A stretch of 33,184 nt of DNA from Marinobacter sp. (GTDB taxonomy: Bacteria > Pseudomonadota > Gammaproteobacteria > Pseudomonadales > Oleiphilaceae), in assembly GCA_018623515.1 (NCBI GenBank), contig JAAZVL010000016.1:1-33184 (forward strand). Reading direction: 5' to 3'. The position numbers and the translations under genes are program-made. The notes beneath the pieces were generated by a model. The model did not search any database. It was not told the DNA's origin and saw nothing but the letters and a program-made list of their open reading frames with translations. Position 1 is the first letter of the stretch. Each line of letters opens with the position of its first letter. Of this stretch, positions 19,062 through 27,557 are shown in pieces.

Positions 19062-20988
19062 GATCCGCGAAGTCCTTTTTCTGGTTCCGGGAGACCCGGG
19101 CCAGAATACCGGTGGCTACCGGTATGTTCGCCAGCTGGTCCGGGCCCTGAATGAGCGAGGCGTTTCCGCCGGGGTTTCCGGGCTGGCAGGACAGTTCCCG
19201 AAACCTGACCCGGAAGCCACCGCCGCGCTGGATCGAGCGCTGTCTGAATGCCCCGACAATCAGGTGGTCGTTCTCGATGGCCTCGCCATGGGTGGTTTGC
19301 CGGAAGTTGTGGCAGATCACGCAAGTCGGTTGCAGCTGGTAGCCCTGGTGCATCACCCCCTGGCGGATGAGGCCGGTCTGGCAGAAGCGGACCGGGCATG
19401 GTTCTTCAACAGCGAGCGTGAAGCCCTCAGCCATGTCCGTGCCGTGGTCACTACCAGTCCCTACACGAGGACCAGACTGGCGGATTTCGGGGTGCCGGCC
19501 GGCCACATTGGCACGGCTGAACCGGGGGTTGATGATCTTTTTATCGACATCCTGGCCCGGCGTCGTCACAGGTCCGTGGTCACCAAGGAACCAAAGCTGC
19601 TGTGCGTGGCCCAGCTGTCTCCACGCAAGGCGCAGGATCAATTGGTGCAGGCACTCGCCGAACTGTGGCATCTGCCCTGGCGCTGTGTTCTGGTGGGTTC
19701 GACGGAGCGGAATCGGGACTATGCCGCCCGCATCCGAGACATGATCCGGGCCCGGGGTCTGGAGGATCGTTTCGAGTTGACCGGTGAGCTCGATGAGTGC
19801 GGATTGGCGGACTGTTACAGCCAGGCGGACGGCTTCGTATTTCCCTCGCTTTATGAGGGGTATGGCATGGCGGTCGACGAAGCGCTGGCGGCGGGGCTGC
19901 CGGTGATCTGCTCTGACGGCGGAGCCCTGTCTCGAATGGCCGGGCGGGAGGGCGTGGCCCTTTACCCGGCCGGGGATACCTTCGCCCTGACGCGACAGCT
20001 GACACAGTGGCTGGCGTCTCCGGAGACCCTGCAGGAGGCTCGCGGGCACGCGGAGCATGCCGCTGGCGAGGTCCGGCGCTGGCGGGATACCGCTGCCGAT
20101 TTCCAGTCGGCTTTGCAACGCCTGCTGGGCCCGGCCCCGGATAGTCTCTTTGACAGTGAGTGGCTCGAGGCCAGGGAGCCGGCAGACCATCGCGCCCGGT
20201 CGGAAGCGCTGACCGAGCGCCTGAACCAGTGGCTCCAGTGCCAATATGCCGGTCCCGGCGGAGTCCCCCTGGCAGAGCCCCTGGTGATGGCAGATATCGG
20301 TTCCGGCCGTGCCTCCAATGCCCTGTATTTGTCCTCGAGATTGTCGGCACCCCGGACGTGGCACCTGATCGAGCAGGATGCAGGGTTGCTGGCCCGGGGC
20401 GAGGCCCGGCTCAGGCAGATCGGTGAGTCGGTTGTGGGCCGGAACCTGACGCTGGCCTCCGGCGAGATGGAACAGCAATTGCCGGCGCAAATGCATGTTC
20501 TGACCGCCTCGGCCCTGATTGATCTTGTCTCCGACTCCTGGTTGAGGGCGCTCACTGCTGCAGTGGTCAGGCGGCAGGCGGCGGTTCTGATGGTATTGAG
20601 CTATGCGGGCGACTTTGAGCTGTCCCCAACGGATGCCAAGGACGCCAGGCTGAAAGAACTGGTCAACAGTCATCAGCACCGGGACAAGGGCAGTGGCAGC
20701 GCCTTGGGGCCGGAAGCCACACACCTGTTTTGTCACCTGCTGCGCGATGAAGGCTATGCCGTGTACGTTGAGGCCAGCCCCTGGCACCTCGACGGCAAGG
20801 ATGCCACCGTCATTGAAGCGCTTCTCCGGGGCTGGGTGAGCGCGGCGCAGGAACAGGCGCCGGAGGCATCAGCCTGGCTGGATGCCTGGCTCGAACGTCG
20901 GCTTGAGCAGCTTGAATCCGGTGAGTTGCAGGTGAGCGTCGCCCACCAGGATCTGCTGGCGCTGCCCCGGGACCGGAGCGATGGCTAG
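19048..20988 (+). CDS. Fusion of a GT4-type glycosyltransferase and a SAM-dependent methyltransferase-like domain
   Basis: Start at 19048; [27 protein letters not shown] (EX7E) then [16 protein letters not shown] (SAM motif I). Confidence 0.85.
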   Translation: MPASEIREVLFLVPGDPGQNTGGYRYVRQLVRALNERGVSAGVSGLAGQFPKPDPEATAALDRALSECPDNQVVVLDGLAMGGLPEVVADHASRLQLVALVHHPLADEAGLAEADRAWFFNSEREALSHVRAVVTTSPYTRTRLADFGVPAGHIGTAEPGVDDLFIDILARRRHRSVVTKEPKLLCVAQLSPRKAQDQLVQALAELWHLPWRCVLVGSTERNRDYAARIRDMIRARGLEDRFELTGELDECGLADCYSQADGFVFPSLYEGYGMAVDEALAAGLPVICSDGGALSRMAGREGVALYPAGDTFALTRQLTQWLASPETLQEARGHAEHAAGEVRRWRDTAADFQSALQRLLGPAPDSLFDSEWLEAREPADHRARSEALTERLNQWLQCQYAGPGGVPLAEPLVMADIGSGRASNALYLSSRLSAPRTWHLIEQDAGLLARGEARLRQIGESVVGRNLTLASGEMEQQLPAQMHVLTASALIDLVSDSWLRALTAAVVRRQAAVLMVLSYAGDFELSPTDAKDARLKELVNSHQHRDKGSGSALGPEATHLFCHLLRDEGYAVYVEASPWHLDGKDATVIEALLRGWVSAAQEQAPEASAWLDAWLERRLEQLESGELQVSVAHQDLLALPRDRSDG

Positions 20989-21925
20989 CGTGCAGGCCCG
21001 CGTACGCCTTACTTTGCGCTGGGTGGTGACCCTGGTGCTGGTCGGCGTGGTGTTCTGGCACCTGGATCAGTCCCGGATCTGGGCGGTTCTGCGAACAATC
21101 TCGCCGTTGGTCCTGATTCCCGTGTTCCTGCTGACCGTGGTGCAGGTGGTAGTGTCCGCCTGGCGGTGGCGTTTCACGTTATCCCGGCTGCGCCTGTCGC
21201 TGTCGCTCGGGCAAGCCGTTCGCGAGTATTACCTCGCCACCTTCCTGAACCAGATTCTGCCCGGTGGCGTGGCTGGTGATGTGAACCGGGCCTGGCGCAG
21301 CAGCCTTGAGACGGGCCAACGATTGGCCGCAATCCACGGGGTTGCCATTGAGCGCTTGTCCGGGCAGGTGACACTGGCATTGGTGGTGGCGGTTTCCCTG
21401 GCGGGGCTGCTGGTTTCGGGGTCCCTGCAAGTCCCTGTGACGGGCCCCAACGACCCGAACAGCCTGTTATGGACCGCAGTGGGCCTGGTGATTCTCGTGC
21501 CAGCGGTCTGGTTGATCCGTTCGGGGGGGAAGGTGGCGGCGTATATTCGTCGTCTGGCAGAGCACCTTCGGCTGGCCCTGTGGCAATGGCCTGCACTGCC
21601 GGTGCAGTTGTTGAGCTCTTGCCTTGTGCTTGCCAGTTACCTGGCGGTGTTTCTCGTGCTGGCGGTCGGTGCCGGGTTTGTCACAGGTGTCATGGATTTG
21701 CTGCTCTGGGCTGCGCTGGGGAGTTTCCTGCTGCTGAGCATGATCATCCCGTTGACGGTGGCCGGATGGGGTGTCCGGGAAGGAGCGGCCGCGGTGCTCT
21801 GGCCCATGGCCGGTTTGCCGGCAGAGCAGGGTGTCGCCATCAGTGTGGGCTACGGTGTGGTGGTGCTGATCTCGAGCTTGCCGGGGTTGCTGGTACTGGC
21901 CACGAATCCGCCCATCAATCGCTGA
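20981..21925 (+). CDS. Lysylphosphatidylglycerol synthase TM / flippase-like (UPF0104) membrane protein
   Basis: 314 aa polytopic; YYLATFLNQILPGGVAGDVNRAW, IPLTVAGWGVREGAAA. Confidence 0.88.
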   Translation: MASVQARVRLTLRWVVTLVLVGVVFWHLDQSRIWAVLRTISPLVLIPVFLLTVVQVVVSAWRWRFTLSRLRLSLSLGQAVREYYLATFLNQILPGGVAGDVNRAWRSSLETGQRLAAIHGVAIERLSGQVTLALVVAVSLAGLLVSGSLQVPVTGPNDPNSLLWTAVGLVILVPAVWLIRSGGKVAAYIRRLAEHLRLALWQWPALPVQLLSSCLVLASYLAVFLVLAVGAGFVTGVMDLLLWAALGSFLLLSMIIPLTVAGWGVREGAAAVLWPMAGLPAEQGVAISVGYGVVVLISSLPGLLVLATNPPINR

Positions 21926-22778
21926 ACTCGAGATCGAACAGCATGTCGCTGCCCAGGTTCACCAGTTTGGCCCTGGGTCGCAAAGCATCGTCGAGCAAGT
22001 CGATTTCGGGCAGGGAGAAAGCGGGGCGGCCACTGCCAATGATCATGGGCGCGACCATGACGTGCAGACGATCCAGTAGTCCGGCTTTGAGAAATCCCGA
22101 CACGGTTACGCCTCCCCCTTCAATGAACACCTTGCGCAATCCGAAGTCATCCAGCACCCGCAGAATCAGCCGCGGATCCACCGGCTGGTCGCTGTCCACA
22201 TCACCAAGACAGGGGACTTCCAACATGCCGTTAGCCGGAATCTGTCCGCAGCTCCCAAGGTAATCACCGGCCACCAGTCGCAGCGTGGGAGCCTGCCCGT
22301 CGGTAAACAGGTGGTGACTTTCCGGCACCCGCCGGCGCCGGTCGATGACCACCCGCACCGGATTGCGACCGGCCACCCGGCGGACGGTCAGGCGGGGATT
22401 GTCGGCGACAGCGGTACCGGCACCGACGACCACTGCATCCGAGACAGCGCGAATGCGATGCAGGTGGGTAATGCCGTCATCACCATTGATGAACCGTGAA
22501 CAGCCCGTCACCGTGGCAATCCGGCCATCCAGACTCTGGCCAAGCTGGCCTATCACCCGGGGAGATGCCCTATCACCTACCGGCCGGCACAGGGGCAGGA
22601 ACAACTCGAACATATCCCGGGCATCACGGGTGGCATCGTTCAGTAATTGCCAGCCTTTACCATTGAGTTTGATGGCCGGTTCGTGACTGCCGGGCAGCGG
22701 CAGGGTGACGTTGCTGCGGTTGACCGCAGCCAGTACCAGTTGCCAGGCAAGATCGGTATCGAGGTGTTGCTCTGCCAT
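21915..22778 (-). CDS. RibD C-terminal-type (pyrimidine/dihydrofolate reductase-like) reductase with N-terminal extension
   Basis: MAEQHLDTDL...; IGQLGQSLDGRIAT, VVGAGTAVADNPRLTVR, VFIEGGGVTVSGFL. Confidence 0.88.
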   Translation of the reverse strand: MAEQHLDTDLAWQLVLAAVNRSNVTLPLPGSHEPAIKLNGKGWQLLNDATRDARDMFELFLPLCRPVGDRASPRVIGQLGQSLDGRIATVTGCSRFINGDDGITHLHRIRAVSDAVVVGAGTAVADNPRLTVRRVAGRNPVRVVIDRRRRVPESHHLFTDGQAPTLRLVAGDYLGSCGQIPANGMLEVPCLGDVDSDQPVDPRLILRVLDDFGLRKVFIEGGGVTVSGFLKAGLLDRLHVMVAPMIIGSGRPAFSLPEIDLLDDALRPRAKLVNLGSDMLFDLEFSD

Positions 22779-22919
22779 AATCGTCCCGTCACTTTCGTGG
22801 TTTATCCAGTATAGGCGCATTGTGCGCATAGCTATTTGTACGATACATTTTTGAATTGATTCACTGTGCGGTCTGCGGAATCGGATCGGATGCTGCGGGA
22901 AGGGTGAGAGGAAACAACT

Positions 22920-23336
22920 ATGCGGTACCTTCAATCGTTCAACCGTCGGCTGCGACAGCTCCGGGAGCAGGGCCGGCTGTCGTGCTGGGATGTGGCCGAA
23001 ATGTGTGGTGTGGACGAGGCGAGGGTCATCAGTTGGGAAGCCACGGATGCCCGCCAACGAGGTTACCCGGGCGTTGTCGAGTTGTTGGACCTGTGCCTGA
23101 AGACCGAGACGCCACTGGAGCATCTGCTGGACCTGGAAACCCAGGGTGAGGGTGGCCAGCTGGAGTTGCCGGGCCTTGCGTTCAGCAACAGCGATGACCT
23201 GTCGGTGGCACTGAAAGAGCTGGAGCAGGAAATCGAACGCATCCAGCTGACGGACGAGGAGAGTGAGCTGCTGCGCCGGTTCCGCAGAACCTCCACGGAA
23301 AACCGACGCATGGTGTTTCAGCTTCTGGGCCGCTGA
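22920..23336 (+). CDS. Helix-turn-helix (XRE-like) DNA-binding protein
   Basis: 138 aa; RLRQLREQGRLSCWDVAEMCGVDEARVISWEATD HTH followed by a coiled-coil-like C-terminus. Confidence 0.75.
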   Translation: MRYLQSFNRRLRQLREQGRLSCWDVAEMCGVDEARVISWEATDARQRGYPGVVELLDLCLKTETPLEHLLDLETQGEGGQLELPGLAFSNSDDLSVALKELEQEIERIQLTDEESELLRRFRRTSTENRRMVFQLLGR

Positions 23337-23351
23337 AGGCCCGTATCTGCC

Positions 23352-24188
23352 TTATTTTTTCTTCTTGTAGATGTTCTCGTAAACGTAGTTGGTGGCCTCG
23401 ACAAAGCCGTCGATGCTGCCACAGTCAAAGCGCCGGCCCTTGAACTGATAGGCGAGTACACAGCCGTTCTTCGCCTGCTCCAGCAGGGCATCGGTGATCT
23501 GCACTTCGCCGTTCTTGCCTGCCGGAGTGCGTTCGAGGATGTCGAAGATATCCGGGGTCAGGATGTAGCGGCCGATAATGGCCAGGTTGCTCGGGGCGTC
23601 CTCGGGTGCTGGCTTCTCGACCATATCGGTAATCCGGAACAGCCCGTCCTTCATGGATTCACCGGCGATGACCCCGTATTTGTGGGTTTCGTCCTCGGGC
23701 ACTTCCTCGATCGCGACAATGGAGCAGCGGAACTGGTTGTACAGTTTCACCATCTGCTCAAGCACGCCTTCGCCATCCTCCGGGCCCAGGCAGAAATCGT
23801 CTGCCAGAACCACGGCGAACGGGTTGTCGCCCACCAGGTTGCGGCCGGTCAGGATGGCGTGCCCCAGGCCTTTCATCTCGTTCTGACGAGTGAAAGCAAA
23901 GCTGTTGTGATCGATCAGGTCCCGGATGGAGGTCAACAGATCTTCCTTGCCTGATCCCGCAATCTGGTGTTCCAGCTCGTAGCTGATGTCGAAATGGTCT
24001 TCGATTGCGCGTTTGCCCCGTCCGGTCACGAATCCGAACTCATGGATTCCTGCCGCAGCCGCTTCCTCAACCCCGTATTGCACCAGGGGTTTGTTCACGA
24101 CAGGAAGAATCTCCTTGGGCATGGCCTTGGTGGCTGGCAGGAAGCGGGTACCGTAGCCGGCAACGGGGAACAGGCATTTCTTGATCAT
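23352..24188 (-). CDS. galU: UTP-glucose-1-phosphate uridylyltransferase
   Basis: MIKKCLFPVAGYGTRFLPATKAMPKEILPVVNKPLVQYGVEEA; start chosen at 24188. Confidence 0.96.
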   Translation of the reverse strand: MIKKCLFPVAGYGTRFLPATKAMPKEILPVVNKPLVQYGVEEAAAAGIHEFGFVTGRGKRAIEDHFDISYELEHQIAGSGKEDLLTSIRDLIDHNSFAFTRQNEMKGLGHAILTGRNLVGDNPFAVVLADDFCLGPEDGEGVLEQMVKLYNQFRCSIVAIEEVPEDETHKYGVIAGESMKDGLFRITDMVEKPAPEDAPSNLAIIGRYILTPDIFDILERTPAGKNGEVQITDALLEQAKNGCVLAYQFKGRRFDCGSIDGFVEATNYVYENIYKKKK

Positions 24189-24471
24189 TCCAGTTGTCCT
24201 TAAGAGTTGAGGTAATCCAGTACAAACACAAAGTGTGCCGAGTTTAACCCAATTCGGAGGGCAAAATGCAGGCATGGGGCATTGGATCTGCAAATCCGTG
24301 GGTTACCGTCGAGTAAGCCGCACATTTGTTAAGAGAAAGTGTGAGGTTTTGTTTATAGCGCACTGATTGCCTGATTAAAATTGTAAAGTTTGGCAACATC
24401 GGCTGTAAGATAAGCCGGCTCTCTTATATAACGTAACGGTAATTTTTCGGGTTATCGGAGAGGGCCGGGCT

Positions 24472-25623
24472 TTGCGAGCGCTGAACATTGTTGCACTGAT
24501 TTTGTGCGCGCTGGTGCCCTCTTTTGCGCCTGCAGCCCAGGATCGAGGCATGGCGACGACATGGGTGTATCAGGCCACCAGTATCCTCGACTCGGTGACA
24601 GACTACCTTTCCGACCGGATCGAAGTGTCCGGAAACTCCAACCAGAATAACGATCGTTCCGCTGGCCACCTGGCACTGTCAGGCAACGGCATTATCTGGT
24701 CCCGGCACGAGCTCGGCCTTCGCTTCCGGGATACTGCCTCCCGCAAGGAAGGGGATGGGGAGCAGTCCCTTGCGCTACGTTATGCCATGCCTCTGATCGG
24801 GAATCATCTCGTACTGGAAGTCGAAGAAAGCGAGTTTCGGGGTGTTGTGAAAGAGCCGGGCCAGCAGCGGGATACCAGTGGTAATCGCAGTTTTTACCGG
24901 TTGACAGCGACCCGGTCATTGGGATCGTTCCTGGGTCTGGACCTCCACCAGGTTATCCGCCACACCGGCAGCACCCTCAGTGTCTATGAAGAATCCGAGT
25001 GGGTTCGTGATTCCGCGCACCAGCTGTCGAGTATCGGCCTGAAATGTGCCAGCGTACAGCAGCTGACAGGTGGGCTCCGGGCTTCGACCCGGTTGACTGC
25101 GGTTGGCGGGATGGAGTACCGGAGCACGGATTATGTCGAGGGCGAGACCGACGACCGCACCCGGTTTCATCGCGTCGAGCTGGCGGCATTGCTGCAAAAG
25201 CAGGTGCTGGCCTGGAGCCTGGATCTGGGCGGGCGTTACCAGTTCGCACCAGAGGATCTGCCTGGATCGGAGCGGATTACTGTCGGGGGGGCTGCACTGA
25301 TGTCCGGTTTCAACGGCCAGTCCGTTACCAGTACCGAAGGTGGCTGGCTCAGGCTTGATGCGGGCAGCCCGTCCTGGAACCTGCCCTTTGCTTCCCGGTT
25401 CCAGTCTTCCGTGTCGTTTTCGCTGATGCGTGGGTGGGCGCCAGATGAAACCGGTGACGAGCAAAGGCTCTCGGCCATCAGTGCCGGTGAAATCTCCTTC
25501 AACATCAATGCGGACAGGTTCCGGGCCAACATGACGGTTGGTCGCCTGCTCGATTCGGGCCGCTCCAGTGTGGAGATTCCCTCTGCCCCGGATGTTGCGC
25601 TGTCCCTGCGAATGGGCATCTGA
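24472..25623 (+). CDS. POTRA-less TpsB/FhaC-like outer-membrane barrel protein
   Basis: TTG start with RBS GGAGAGGG; signal peptide ...PSFAPAAQ; RYAMPLIGNHLVLEVEESEFRG and DLPGSERITVGGAALMSGFNGQSVTSTEGGWLRLD resemble TpsB barrel motifs. Confidence 0.7.
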   Translation: MRALNIVALILCALVPSFAPAAQDRGMATTWVYQATSILDSVTDYLSDRIEVSGNSNQNNDRSAGHLALSGNGIIWSRHELGLRFRDTASRKEGDGEQSLALRYAMPLIGNHLVLEVEESEFRGVVKEPGQQRDTSGNRSFYRLTATRSLGSFLGLDLHQVIRHTGSTLSVYEESEWVRDSAHQLSSIGLKCASVQQLTGGLRASTRLTAVGGMEYRSTDYVEGETDDRTRFHRVELAALLQKQVLAWSLDLGGRYQFAPEDLPGSERITVGGAALMSGFNGQSVTSTEGGWLRLDAGSPSWNLPFASRFQSSVSFSLMRGWAPDETGDEQRLSAISAGEISFNINADRFRANMTVGRLLDSGRSSVEIPSAPDVALSLRMGI

Positions 25624-25652
25624 AATCCCTTAATTAGCCGTTACCAAGATGT

Positions 25653-25679
25653 CACTTGTGGCCGTCTCCGCCACAAGTG
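25653..25679. other. Perfect 10-bp hairpin upstream of opgG
   Basis: CACTTGTGGC-CGTCTCC-GCCACAAGTG. Confidence 0.8.
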
Positions 25680-25715
25680 TTACATTCAAAGGACGGAAAA
25701 CAGGGAGTTTTCAGA

Positions 25716-27263
25716 ATGGTCGGTAACCGGAATCTCAAGTTTGCACTCGTCGTTTTCGTGCTGTTTGCCCTCTCGGGGCCGGCCGGCGCATTCGGATTTG
25801 ATGATGTAATTGCGAAGGCAAAGGAGCTCGCCGGCGAGGAATACCAGACGCTCGAGACGGTTCCTGAGTTCCTGCGGAATCTCAGCTATGAGCAATATCA
25901 GTCCATCCGGTTCCGGCCCCAAGCCAGTCTCTGGCGGGGTGGGCGTTCGCAATTCCGGGTGATGATGATGCCCACCGGAAGTTTCTATCGGCACCCCGTG
26001 GCCCTGAATGTGGTTGATCGGGAGGGTGTTCACCCACTCGGATTTGATAAAACCCTGTTCGATTATCCAACAACCGAGCTGGCAAAGCGGGTGCCGGCTG
26101 ATCTTGGCTACGCAGGGTTCAAGCTAACCTATCCGCTGGCCGATCCGGAGGTCCACAACCAATTCCTCGTCTTCGCCGGTGCCAGTTATTTTCGTGGTGT
26201 GGGAGCAGGGCAGCGTTTTGGTCTTTCTGCTCGGGGGATTGCCATCGATACCGGCCTGGCCTCCGGTGAGGAATTTCCCGTGTTCCGGGAATTCTGGCTG
26301 GAGCGACCGAAAGCCGGTAGCAACTCCATGGTGGTGTACGGGCTGCTTGATGGCCCCAGCCTCACCGGCGCCTATCGATTCGTGGTCCACCCCGGGAAGG
26401 CCTTGAAGCTTGACGTCAGTGCCCGGCTGTTTTTCCGCGCGGAGGTTGACCAGCTGGGGCTGGCACCGCTTACCTCGATGTTCTACTACGGTGAAAACAC
26501 CCTGCGTCCCCGGGGGCAATGGCGCCCACAGGTGCACGATTCTGATGGGTTGCTGATCCACGATCAGGAGTCCGGCGAATGGTTGTGGCGCCCCCTGTTG
26601 AATCCCGCCGAACTTGAACTGGGGTTTCACCAGGTCCGGAATCTCGGTGGCTTTGGCCTGATCCAGCGTGATCGCGAGTTTTCCCGTTTCGAGGACAGCG
26701 AGGCAAGGTACGACCTCCGGCCCAGTGCCTGGATCGAACCGGGGGAAGACTGGGGCAACGGCGAGGTGGTGCTGGTGGAAATTCCAACCGACTCCGAGGT
26801 GAATGACAACATCGTTGCGTTCTGGAAACCGCGCCAGCAGGTTGCTGCAGGAGACAGCCGGTTCCTGACTTACTCGCTGACGTTCGGACCGCCGGGCATT
26901 ACCGGGCACCCGCTGGCCCAGGCAGTACGGACGTTTGTCGGCAACGGAGCCCAGCCTGGCGGTGGTGAGGTTGAAGGGGCTTACCGCTTCATCGTGGATT
27001 TCGAGGGTGGAGTCATGGACCGACTGGATCCTGATGCGGCTGTGGTTAGCGAAGTCAGTGCCAGTGGCGAGGGCGAAATCATCGAGCATTTTGCCGAATA
27101 CATCGAGGCCAGGCACGGCTGGAGGCTGTCGATACTGGTCAGGCCGGAGCAGGGTAAACGGCTGGCGCTGCGGGGCTCCCTGTCCGCCGACGGAAAACCT
27201 GTCAGTGAAACCTGGACCTATCAGCTTGGCCCTTCCACGGGGCTGCGAAGACAACTGCAATAG
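25716..27263 (+). CDS. opgG: Periplasmic glucan biosynthesis protein OpgG
   Basis: Signal peptide, FGFDDVIAKAKELAGEEYQ, GFGLIQRDREFSRFEDSEARYDLRPSAWIEP; start at 25716. Confidence 0.93.
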   Translation: MVGNRNLKFALVVFVLFALSGPAGAFGFDDVIAKAKELAGEEYQTLETVPEFLRNLSYEQYQSIRFRPQASLWRGGRSQFRVMMMPTGSFYRHPVALNVVDREGVHPLGFDKTLFDYPTTELAKRVPADLGYAGFKLTYPLADPEVHNQFLVFAGASYFRGVGAGQRFGLSARGIAIDTGLASGEEFPVFREFWLERPKAGSNSMVVYGLLDGPSLTGAYRFVVHPGKALKLDVSARLFFRAEVDQLGLAPLTSMFYYGENTLRPRGQWRPQVHDSDGLLIHDQESGEWLWRPLLNPAELELGFHQVRNLGGFGLIQRDREFSRFEDSEARYDLRPSAWIEPGEDWGNGEVVLVEIPTDSEVNDNIVAFWKPRQQVAAGDSRFLTYSLTFGPPGITGHPLAQAVRTFVGNGAQPGGGEVEGAYRFIVDFEGGVMDRLDPDAAVVSEVSASGEGEIIEHFAEYIEARHGWRLSILVRPEQGKRLALRGSLSADGKPVSETWTYQLGPSTGLRRQLQ

Positions 27264-27287
27264 CCATTTTCAGGGAGGAACCAGGCC

Positions 27288-27557
27288 GTGGCAGACATCT
27301 CCTTGCAGGATGTTTTTAATCGGGCCTTCACCTATCTCAAGGCTTCCGGAGTGGAAATGACGGTGGAGACTTACCGCACGCTACTCCATCTGATTGAAGA
27401 ATCGGTTGCCTCGGCCGGGGAGGACGGCCAGGGCGACGCGCTCCTCCAGTCAGTCATGGAACGCATTCCCGACCATTTTGAGCTGCCTGGGACGAACCCT
27501 CCCCAAGCGACCCCTGGACTGTGCCGGGGCAGCATCGGATACGGTCGTGATGTCTGA
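27288..27557 (+). CDS. Small acidic protein between opgG and opgH (89 aa)
   Basis: RBS AGGGAGGA, GTG start region MADISLQDVFNRAFTYLKASGVEMTVETYRTLLHLIEE; 3' end overlaps the opgH start by 8 nt. Confidence 0.72.
   Translation: MADISLQDVFNRAFTYLKASGVEMTVETYRTLLHLIEESVASAGEDGQGDALLQSVMERIPDHFELPGTNPPQATPGLCRGSIGYGRDV

Noticed and set aside
19009-20787. 592-aa minus-strand ORF antisense to the GT4-methyltransferase gene
   Set aside because: Low-complexity, Arg/Gln/Gly/Pro-rich translation without motifs; opposite strand has clear GT and SAM motifs. High-GC shadow ORF.
26124-27260. 378-aa minus-strand ORF antisense to opgG
   Set aside because: opgG motifs are unambiguous; antisense translation shows no recognisable domain.
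27394-27549. Upstream extension of OpgH to 27394
   Set aside because: Overlaps the small 27288..27557 ORF and adds a basic, non-conserved-looking segment; ATG at 27550 looks more natural, though this is not proven.
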